DNA from: an uncultured Lachnospiraceae bacterium
GTDB lineage: Bacteria; Bacillota; Clostridia; Lachnospirales; Lachnospiraceae
Length of the DNA stretch: 19,719 nt
NCBI GenBank assembly: GCA_900546325.1
Contig: URCR01000052.1
Location: forward strand, 1-19,719
Direction of reading: 5' to 3'
Below are positions 14,284 through 19,719 of the stretch, one piece after another (within the stretch, counting starts at the first letter, position 1; each line of letters opens with the position of its first letter). The notes under the pieces were generated by a model. It was given only the letters and a program-made list of their open reading frames with translations. It ran no database searches and had not been told where the DNA came from. The translations under genes were made by a program, and so were the position numbers.

Positions 14284-15963
14284 TTAAAATCCGGCTTTCC
14301 TAAGTTCGTCCATCATAGCTGGTCTTCTTTTGTAATCTTGCTTCCAACAATCTGCAATGTCCTGCGCTATCTTTTTACCATCTGGATATTTTGTAATCTT
14401 TTTCAGATAACACATTAAATACTTATATGCCTTTCTGTCCGACACCCGAACCGCCCCATTTTTCACATATTGTATATATATATCCCTGACTTCAATCGGT
14501 AAATGCTTTTTTAATACTTTTTCGTATTGATCCAATGCGTATACAGAATTATTCTTTCGAATTTCCTGGAGCAGTCTTTCAAATAATTCTTCTTCCACTA
14601 AAAATTCATATCGTATCCACGAAGAGGTTTTATCTTGTAAAAGTTTTTCTCTTTGCTCTTCCCATTCTGTTTCACGATACAGCTTCTTCCATTTCACAAT
14701 GTATTCCAAATCCCGCTGCATACATTCAAATACTTGATATTGAAGTTCCTGTACATATTCTTTCTGCATATTTCTTTTTTCGTAAATTTCAATTAATTGC
14801 TGGCTATATTCTGCTACCAATCCTGCTTGATCAGCATCCAAAATTTTACTTTCCTTCAATACCGCAATAGCTTCTTCATACTTTCTGTCAGATAAATATT
14901 CCTGTATTTCCATCTTTCGAATTTCAGAAAAATTCCTATATTTCCGCCGATAATCCCTTATTTCTTGTTTAGAATAATTCAATTCCTCCATCAGGCGAAT
15001 CCGTGCGGTTATATTATTTACCATGCCATAATACGCAGAATACAAATCACCGCTGTATTTTTCTTTTTGAACCTTATCGATTTTTTCGTCTAACATATGA
15101 AGTTTCTCCTGAAGCATTCCTTCATCATGAAACTCATTCAGCAAAAAGTCACTAACATACTCTTCCATATAGTCAATTACATAATTTTCTTGAGGATGTC
15201 GAAACCACTGAAACATATTTTCTTTTTCTTCATCATTACATTCATGCAATATTGTTTGCCAATATTCGTAACAATTGTCCGCTACAAATGATGTTCCCCC
15301 ATCCGAATCATCCATATCCCGATTTCCAATTTCATGAAAGACACAATTGACTAATTCAAATGCTTCCATTCTGCAATTTTTCTCCAGTAATAGCGGAATG
15401 TTTTCATCCAAGAGGTCATTCAATGCATCTGTATAATCTGTTGCATGATAATAATCTACAAATCCGCCTCTGTCGGAATAGTTGTAACCAATATCATCCA
15501 CCTGTTTCTTCAATCTAGCCATATGACATGACGTTATTGGCGCATACTTTGTCATAATTTTGTTATAAAGAAAATTATCAGAAGTTGCCAGCGTAAATAA
15601 AATTTCCCGCAAATCTTCTACTGGTATTCCTTCAACAATCTCTTTCAATTCCTTTTCTTGATTCTGCACGGTTTGGAGAGAATTCACCGGCATTTTTGTA
15701 TCAGGATCACCCTCTTCTATTTTGTACAGAACTGCCGCCATATGTTTGCAATAATTTCCCTCTGCTGCATATGGGCATGTACATGTCATATCATAAACTT
15801 GATCAGCACGAATCTCTATTTCTACATCATAATCATCTGTTCCTTCTACTACTGCCGTATATCCTGTCGAAGTCTGTTCTAGCGAAGTAACACAATCTTC
15901 TTCATAATAATTCAGTCCACGTTCCAATATATGTGTACGAAACAAATCTTTCCATGACTCCAT
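14284..15963 (-). CDS. SWIM zinc-finger protein of unknown function
   Basis: A 559-residue soluble protein. Near the N-terminus is a SWIM zinc finger with C61-x-C63-x8-C72-x-H74 (C-T-C-P-Y-A-A-E-G-N-Y-C-K-H). The remaining ~480 residues are predicted helical, rich in Glu, Lys and Tyr, with repeats of the E-x-x-Y-E-E-A-I-A-V-L type (about 360-370) suggestive of TPR-like helical hairpins. SWIM domains bind DNA or protein and are often encoded beside SNF2/DEAD helicases. The helicase-like PLD fragment directly downstream fits such a pairing. GGAGG lies 9 nt before the ATG. Base composition is more AT-rich than the housekeeping genes. A nucleic-acid role is inferred; the precise function is unknown. 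Confidence 0.8.
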   Translation of the reverse strand: MESWKDLFRTHILERGLNYYEEDCVTSLEQTSTGYTAVVEGTDDYDVEIEIRADQVYDMTCTCPYAAEGNYCKHMAAVLYKIEEGDPDTKMPVNSLQTVQNQEKELKEIVEGIPVEDLREILFTLATSDNFLYNKIMTKYAPITSCHMARLKKQVDDIGYNYSDRGGFVDYYHATDYTDALNDLLDENIPLLLEKNCRMEAFELVNCVFHEIGNRDMDDSDGGTSFVADNCYEYWQTILHECNDEEKENMFQWFRHPQENYVIDYMEEYVSDFLLNEFHDEGMLQEKLHMLDEKIDKVQKEKYSGDLYSAYYGMVNNITARIRLMEELNYSKQEIRDYRRKYRNFSEIRKMEIQEYLSDRKYEEAIAVLKESKILDADQAGLVAEYSQQLIEIYEKRNMQKEYVQELQYQVFECMQRDLEYIVKWKKLYRETEWEEQREKLLQDKTSSWIRYEFLVEEELFERLLQEIRKNNSVYALDQYEKVLKKHLPIEVRDIYIQYVKNGAVRVSDRKAYKYLMCYLKKITKYPDGKKIAQDIADCWKQDYKRRPAMMDELRKAGF

Positions 15964-16037
15964 TCACTTTATCCTCCAGTCATTCTTAATACATGATTAT
16001 CAAATTCTCTCACATGGTCCTCTACTTTCTACACTTT

Positions 16038-16066
16038 ATTTTAACTGATTTTTATCTGCAACTCAA
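16038..16066 (-). promoter_or_regulatory. Probable promoter of the SWIM gene
   Basis: On the minus strand TTGAGT (16061-16066), a 17-nt spacer and TAAAAT (16038-16043) lie about 75 nt upstream of the ATG at 15963. An overlapping alternative, TTGCAG with TAAAGT, is also spaced by 17 nt. Both are moderate matches. Confidence 0.45.
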
Positions 16067-16071
16067 GAAAA

Positions 16072-16102
16072 TGAGGAAAAGAAAAAGCCGCATTTCTGCG
16101 AC
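16072..16102 (-). terminator. Terminator after the YgjP-like/LysR pair
   Basis: On the minus strand GTCGCA (16097-16102) pairs with TGCGGC (16087-16092) around a GAAA tetraloop. TTTTTCTTTTCC follows. It lies about 60 nt past the stop of the metallopeptidase gene. Confidence 0.75.
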
Positions 16103-16162
16103 CTTTCTCTCCCCTATTTTCCTATCTTTACCTCACCACATACAAAACCTTCATGCAACCAC

Positions 16163-16771
16163 CTATTTTGTTTTGGCATACTCTCTCAGCCACCGCCTCC
16201 GCTCCTCATAGTCCGGCATAACCTGCTCCACTAACTTCCAAAATTCTCCGGAATGGTTCATATGCACGCGGTGGCAGAGTTCATGGACAACTACATAGTC
16301 GATCACTTCATCCGGCATCAGCATCAGCTGGCAGTTAAAGTTCAGATTCCCTTTGCTGCTGCAGCTTCCCCACCTTGTCTTCTGATTTCGGATGGTGATC
16401 CTGCCATAGGTTACCGACATTTTTTCTGCAAAATAAGCCACCCGCAGTGGGATCACTTTCTTCGCCTCCTCTGTCAGTTCTTTGATTTTCCGGTCGGACA
16501 AAGCAGGGGCAGCTTCCCTGTCTCCGTGCCTGGCTTCCATTTCCTCCAGATGTGTTTTGATCCAGTTCTGCTTCTTTTGTAAAATTGCTTCTGCCTCCTG
16601 CCGCTTCATCCATATGGGAATTCTAAGCCAAACTGTCAGGTCAGAACGAACTTCTATGGAAACGGATTTTCGACTGCTTGCAATGACATGAACAGACAAG
16701 CCTTCCATTGTGATGATGTAGCTTCCATCCTTTCTGCCTTCTGCCCCTGATTTTATCGTCTTTTCCATCAT
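16163..16771 (-). CDS. YgjP-like (M48-related) zinc metallopeptidase
   Basis: A 202-residue protein of the YgjP/DUF45 family, grouped with SprT- and WLM-type zinc peptidases. The metal site is H163-E-L-C-H167 followed by H-M-N-H173-S-G-E-F-W, the family signature. The preceding R-W-G-S-C-S-S-K-G-N-L-N-F-N block (133-146) is also typical. No signal peptide is seen, so it is probably cytoplasmic. The substrate is unknown. The ATG overlaps the TGA of the LysR gene by 4 nt (ATGA), and GAGGAG lies 5 nt upstream inside that gene, so the two are translationally coupled. A terminator follows at 16072-16102. Confidence 0.87.
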   Translation of the reverse strand: MMEKTIKSGAEGRKDGSYIITMEGLSVHVIASSRKSVSIEVRSDLTVWLRIPIWMKRQEAEAILQKKQNWIKTHLEEMEARHGDREAAPALSDRKIKELTEEAKKVIPLRVAYFAEKMSVTYGRITIRNQKTRWGSCSSKGNLNFNCQLMLMPDEVIDYVVVHELCHRVHMNHSGEFWKLVEQVMPDYEERRRWLREYAKTK

Positions 16772-17670
16772 TGCAGCTCCTCTTCTTCCGGCAAGCTCTT
16801 TTTTCCTAATACAAACCGGCGAAAATTCTGTACGGCCGGGGCCATAAATACCCGCTCATCATGCACGACAAACAGTACCTGCTCACACTCCTTTAAGTTG
16901 ACCGGAAGTATTTTCACATCCAGCTTCAGCAAAAGATCCATATAGGGAACAACTGCGATTCCAAACCCCTGGGAAACCAGACCTGCAACTACCTGATCTT
17001 CCTCTGTCTCATATGCGATATCCGGAATTGCTCCAAGCTGCTCAAACATGCTGTCGACCACATTTCTAACTCCCGAATTCTTATCAAAAAATATTTGAGG
17101 ATAGGGAAGTGTGTCTCTAAGATCCACAATATCCCGGCATGCCAGCGGATGGTTTTTCGGAGTAATCAGCACCAGATTCTGCCTCTGCACCGGAACCGCC
17201 GTAAGGTTTGCCATCTCTGCCGGCTGCGCACAAAATACAAGGTCAAATTTCCTTTCCTCCAGTCCTTTTAAAAGATTCTGTGTCGCACCTGTATGAAACG
17301 TAAACTGGATATCTTTCCCCGGATTGCTCTCCAAAAATTCAGATGCCAGGCGCGGGACATATTCGATTCCCAGCGTCCGCAGCATCCCGATCCGTATCAT
17401 TCCCTCTCCCTTTGCACTCCGCTGAATGGAGGCTATCCCTTCGTCCAGTGTTGACAACGTATGCTCCGCGCATGCGAGAAACTCTTCCCCAAACCGGGTC
17501 AGTGTCGTATTTCTTCCATGTTTTTCAAAAAGAGGCACCCCAAGCTCCTTTTCCAAATGTGCGACCGCATGGCTCAGGCTCGGCTGTGTGATACATAACT
17601 GCTCCGCGGCCTTTGTATAATGTCTGACATGTGCCAGTGTGACAAAATACCGTAAACAAGATAAATTCAA
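16768..17670 (-). CDS. LysR-family transcriptional regulator
   Basis: A 300-residue regulator with an N-terminal winged HTH (residues 1-60: Y-T-K-A-A-E-Q-L-C-I-T-Q-P-S-L-S and L-E-K-E-L-G-V-P-L-F-E-K) and a two-lobed effector-binding domain (about 88-292), full length for the family. The start is TTG at 17668-17670, supported by AGGAGG 8 nt upstream; no ATG is better placed. The effector and targets are unknown. LysR regulators often control divergent neighbours, but the plus-strand side here has no gene. It may instead regulate itself and the overlapping metallopeptidase. A palindrome beside its -10 box supports autoregulation. Confidence 0.92.
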   Translation of the reverse strand: MNLSCLRYFVTLAHVRHYTKAAEQLCITQPSLSHAVAHLEKELGVPLFEKHGRNTTLTRFGEEFLACAEHTLSTLDEGIASIQRSAKGEGMIRIGMLRTLGIEYVPRLASEFLESNPGKDIQFTFHTGATQNLLKGLEERKFDLVFCAQPAEMANLTAVPVQRQNLVLITPKNHPLACRDIVDLRDTLPYPQIFFDKNSGVRNVVDSMFEQLGAIPDIAYETEEDQVVAGLVSQGFGIAVVPYMDLLLKLDVKILPVNLKECEQVLFVVHDERVFMAPAVQNFRRFVLGKKSLPEEEELQ

Positions 17671-17694
17671 GCGAATCTCCTCCTTCTCTCGGTT

Positions 17695-17718
17695 AGTATA
17701 GCATTTTCCATAGAAAAT
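17695..17718 (-). promoter_or_regulatory. LysR promoter with adjacent palindrome
   Basis: TATACT on the minus strand (17695-17700) is a good -10 about 25 nt before the TTG start. No clear -35 lies 17 nt upstream. In its place is the palindrome ATTTTC-CATA-GAAAAT (17703-17718). A binding site there would block or replace -35 recognition, as in an autoregulated LysR gene. This is inferred from position only. Confidence 0.4.
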
Positions 17719-17812
17719 AACTATTATTTATTTACAAATTTTATATCTAATTTTCAATTATCCGCATAAACACTATACTTTCAAGCACTTTGAGGTATAG
17801 AAAAACACTCAT

Positions 17813-17848
17813 TTTACCACGAATTTACCACGATTGAATGAGCCTTGA
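17813..17848 (+). repeat. 36-bp att-like repeat, right copy
   Basis: The plus-strand counterpart of 207-242 (30 of 36 identical), in opposite orientation. One frame reads F-T-T-N-L-P-R-L-N-E-P-stop. A third weaker unit of the GTRGTAAATT type lies at about 17855-17868. Apart from this repeat, the hairpin at 17869 and the LysR control region, 17701-17995 has no gene that I can support. Confidence 0.45.
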
Positions 17849-17868
17849 TATGACTGTAAAATTACTAC

Positions 17869-17899
17869 GGGAGATAGCACAAATAACTGTGTATCTCCC
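17869..17899. terminator. Strong hairpin after the XRE/DUF3796 pair
   Basis: GGGAGATA (17869-17876) pairs with TATCTCCC (17892-17899), extended by CACA (17878-17881) with TGTG (17888-17891) around the loop AATAAC, with a single bulged G. The following tracts are only moderately T-rich on either strand. It is the only structure that could end the minus-strand XRE transcript. Confidence 0.5.
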
Positions 17900-17995
17900 T
17901 TATCTTCATTTATACTACTAATTACTTCATTTGATTTAAAACTTCAATGCTTTTTACCATCTCGTTTTTAGTCTTATCATATTTTCACTCCTATA

Positions 17996-18196
17996 TTAAA
18001 AAACAAAAATCTTCTCTATCGGAGCATTCACAACTCTTGAAATATCAATCGCTAATTTTAGGGAGGGATTATACTGTGCCTTTTCTAAACGCATAATCGT
18101 TTCCCGGCGAACACCGACCTTTTCTGCGAGTTGTTCTTGTGTTAATCCCTGTGCCACACGATATACTTTTAGATTACATTTGAAATTTACTCCCAT
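17996..18196 (-). CDS. Small Cro/C1-type (XRE) HTH regulator
   Basis: A 66-residue protein that is a single helix-turn-helix domain: L-T-Q-E-Q-L-A-E-K-V-G-V-R-R-E-T-I-M-R-L-E (about 19-39), then P-S-L-K-L-A-I-D-I-S and a short I-E-K-I-F-V-F end. AGAGGA lies 6 nt before the ATG, inside the tail of the DUF3796 gene. Only two bases separate the two genes, so they are one operon. The likely role is to repress its own promoter; the inverted repeat at 18927-18967 is a candidate operator. Such minimal regulators are common on integrative elements. Confidence 0.88.
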   Translation of the reverse strand: MGVNFKCNLKVYRVAQGLTQEQLAEKVGVRRETIMRLEKAQYNPSLKLAIDISRVVNAPIEKIFVF

Positions 18197-18198
18197 AC

Positions 18199-18852
18199 TT
18201 ATTCCTCTTTTTCATAGTGATACAATAAATAGCTTTTTTGAAACAATATAATTGCCACAATAAGAGAAACGGATATAAGCAGAAAGATTGCACACCATTC
18301 TGCATTGAGGGCAAGTACATGCCACCGACTAAACAGAACAACAAACACTAAAAGGATAAATCCCGTTTTATAGGCTTTTAAATCTGCTCGTACTTTGTTC
18401 TGTTGAAACAATTCATCTTTCAAAGTGTGTGAGAGTTTACCCTCAAAAAACAATCCAAATAGCCCAAAGAGAGCGAAAAATAGGAACGGAGACACAACAC
18501 CATATTCACTATATGTCCAAAAACCTAAAAATCCCAGAAAACCGCATATTCCAAATATTCCCATAAAAGACGGTATTTTTTTTGTATAACTCGGATTGGA
18601 ACTATCCTGTGGAAAAAGAACATTGAAAATGATTTTAAATGCTACCATAACGACATAAATCCCCCAAAGAATAGTCAATACACCAACTGTCAGCATAGGA
18701 ATGTCCTTTACAGAAAAATATAAATTTTCCAAATCCATTTCTACTACCCAGCGTCCTTCATTATATAGAAGTGAATGTGTGATGCCTGCAATAAGGCAAA
18801 CTAGCCATATAATACTAGTAATGATAAAAGTTTTAATTTGTTTCTTTGACAT
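18199..18852 (-). CDS. DUF3796-type multi-pass membrane protein
   Basis: A 217-residue integral membrane protein; the ATG at 18850-18852 is chosen because AGAGG lies 7 nt upstream. About six hydrophobic segments are visible. The central block, N-P-S-Y-T-K-K-I-P-S-F-M-G-I-F-G followed by F-L-G-F-L-G-F-W, then L-F-F-A-L-F-G-L-F-G-L-F-F-E-G-K and a D-E-L-F-x-x-N-K-V-R-A helix, is typical of DUF3796 proteins. These are of unknown function and often sit beside an XRE regulator. A strong promoter at 18899-18927 drives it together with the regulator. Membrane location is confident; any role is not. Confidence 0.8.
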   Translation of the reverse strand: MSKKQIKTFIITSIIWLVCLIAGITHSLLYNEGRWVVEMDLENLYFSVKDIPMLTVGVLTILWGIYVVMVAFKIIFNVLFPQDSSNPSYTKKIPSFMGIFGICGFLGFLGFWTYSEYGVVSPFLFFALFGLFGLFFEGKLSHTLKDELFQQNKVRADLKAYKTGFILLVFVVLFSRWHVLALNAEWCAIFLLISVSLIVAIILFQKSYLLYHYEKEE

Positions 18853-18898
18853 AATCATACCTCTTTCCAATGTGATGTTTTTGTATCTTTACAAGACA

Positions 18899-18927
18899 AA
18901 TATATCACTTTGATGAAAGAGTGTCAA
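18899..18927 (-). promoter_or_regulatory. Near-consensus promoter of the DUF3796-XRE operon
   Basis: On the minus strand a perfect TTGACA (18922-18927), a 17-nt spacer and TATATT (18899-18904) stand about 47 nt upstream of the ATG. This is among the strongest promoters in the window. Confidence 0.85.
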
Positions 18928-18967
18928 TAGAAAATGATATAAATATATCGCATTTATAATTTTCTAT
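18927..18967. promoter_or_regulatory. Inverted repeat abutting the -35 box
   Basis: ATAGAAAAT (18927-18935) and ATTTTCTAT (18959-18967) are perfect 9-bp arms, with a GATAT-AAAT-ATATC palindrome between them. The repeat touches the -35 of the DUF3796 promoter, and the DNA is AT-rich like an UP element. It may be an operator for the XRE protein. Confidence 0.45.
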
Positions 18968-19067
18968 CGGATAGGTGTGTGCCCCTTGCAGAGATACACG
19001 CTTTTGTCTGATTTAACACAAATCACTTTTATCCCTTTCTTCCTCTTGATTACCCACAACAGAAAAG

Positions 19068-19130
19068 AAAAAGCCCTGTCAAGAGCCTTGCCACCATTGG
19101 TGGTGCTTTGCACTCTTTACTGGGCTTTTT
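19068..19130. terminator. Large nested bidirectional terminator
   Basis: AAAAAGCCC (19068-19076) pairs with GGGCTTTTT (19122-19130). Inside are AAGAG (19081-19085) with CTCTT (19113-19117), and CCACCA (19091-19096) with TGGTGG (19098-19103). T-runs are present on both strands. It lies about 30 nt past the stop of the right-edge XRE gene and would end its transcript. Confidence 0.8.
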
Positions 19131-19162
19131 GTTTGCTGTATCTTCTACAAAGAGGAAAAAAG

Positions 19163-19719
19163 TTATTCGTCCTCATCATCAAAATGGTTATTTTTCAATA
19201 CTTCCCGTAATAATTCCATATCTTCTTTTGAATTTGGGTTTATCATTTTTACCACTTGATAAGGTGTCCTATATTTATGCCCCTCTATGCTTTCCCCAAA
19301 CATATCCATGCTGTATAAATCATCATAGCGGTTTAACAGTTTTTGAAATTTCAAATGCTGGATAAATTCTTTGATTGGGTAAAGGTCAGACGCTTCAATG
19401 CTTTTCCCGTTGATATAGTCGGTAATATATTCCCGTAACTTTTCCAACTCATATTCCAGCCATTCTTCCTCGCTGTCAAAGAAGTTGTCATAATGTCCAT
19501 GTTTTAGTTCTGCATTTAATCGTTCTTCAATTCTTAAAAACTGGCAGACTTCCTTTTCGGCTTGATTAACATACTTCCATTCTCCCGATAATAATTCATT
19601 GGGTGTTACTCCCAGTACGTCCATTATCTTTTCCAGCGTATCAAAGGTAGGATAATTTACACCACGTTCAATCTTGGAAAGGCTCTGCATATTGATACCG
19701 ATTTTGTCCGCAAGTTCCT
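19163..19719 (-). CDS. XRE-family regulator with long C-terminal region, cut by the right edge
   Basis: The frame stays open to the window edge, so the true start lies outside. The visible part begins in the HTH (E-L-A-D-K-I-G-I-N-M-Q-S-L-S-K-I-E-R-G, then Y-P-T-F-D-T-L-E-K-I) and closes the domain with L-G-V-T-P-N-E-L-L. An acidic C-terminal region of about 140 residues follows, rich in Glu, Asp and Tyr, ending in D-D-E-D-E, with no recognised domain. Similar regulators occur on Gram-positive conjugative transposons as I recall them. The partner gene is not in the window. The nested terminator at 19068 follows. Confidence 0.85.
   Translation of the reverse strand, partial: ELADKIGINMQSLSKIERGVNYPTFDTLEKIMDVLGVTPNELLSGEWKYVNQAEKEVCQFLRIEERLNAELKHGHYDNFFDSEEEWLEYELEKLREYITDYINGKSIEASDLYPIKEFIQHLKFQKLLNRYDDLYSMDMFGESIEGHKYRTPYQVVKMINPNSKEDMELLREVLKNNHFDDEDE

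Noticed and set aside
14535..15890. Several plus-strand frames of 64-111 codons
   Set aside because: All lie opposite the intact SWIM gene and have hydrophobic low-complexity content with no start signals.
1..19719. tRNA, rRNA or known riboswitch
   Set aside because: No cloverleaf with a conserved T-loop, no rRNA-like stretch and no familiar aptamer core was seen on either strand by reading; an Infernal/tRNAscan run would be decisive.

Overview
The window looks like a chromosomal segment of a spore-forming Clostridia species, most likely Lachnospiraceae. The grounds are protein flavour (MutS2, YhaM, a DUF1835 protein, a PDZ/HtrA-like protein), strong AGGAGG-type ribosome sites, a recognisable SpoIIID with a sigma-E-type promoter, and the mix of small membrane/HTH modules. 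This assignment is inferred from gene content only. Housekeeping genes are moderately GC-rich; about 11.3-16.0 kb and the two ends are clearly more AT-rich, as expected of acquired or decaying DNA.

Layout. The left edge (1-332) has the first codons of a minus-strand gene, tandem minus-strand hairpins and an att-like repeat. From 333 to 4502 four minus-strand genes follow: a small DUF3955-like membrane protein, the 23S rRNA uracil methyltransferase RlmD, the 3'-5' exoribonuclease YhaM and a membrane-anchored HtrA-like PDZ protein that seems to have lost its catalytic residues. A 94-bp nested hairpin element sits between yhaM and rlmD. A divergent promoter region at about 4.5-4.6 kb separates them from a plus-strand run: mutS2, an OmpR-type response regulator, its overlapping histidine kinase and a DUF1835/DUF3658 protein (4.6-10.15 kb). 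Next comes a well-formed promoter driving a DUF2975 membrane protein with a YozG-like HTH regulator (10.5-11.3 kb).

From 11.3 to 14.3 kb the DNA is largely debris. Two degraded IS630-family transposases lie head to head, followed by an intact spoIIID, a frameshifted AAA-family ATPase remnant and a 203-residue PLD-like piece that resembles the C-terminus of a large helicase. An intact SWIM zinc-finger protein (14.28-15.96 kb) stands beside them; the group reads as an eroded helicase/ATPase island. A YgjP-like metallopeptidase overlaps a LysR regulator by 4 nt (16.2-17.7 kb). The right end (17.7-19.7 kb) has a second copy of the att-like repeat, a strong promoter driving a DUF3796 membrane protein with an XRE regulator, a large nested terminator and a truncated XRE gene at the edge. 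It resembles cargo of an integrative element.

No rRNA, tRNA, CRISPR array or riboswitch was recognised. The most unusual items are the apparent pseudoprotease, the paired att-like 36-bp repeats at the two ends, the 94-bp palindromic element, the repeat cluster at 10.23-10.30 kb, and the recurrence of membrane-protein/HTH pairs.
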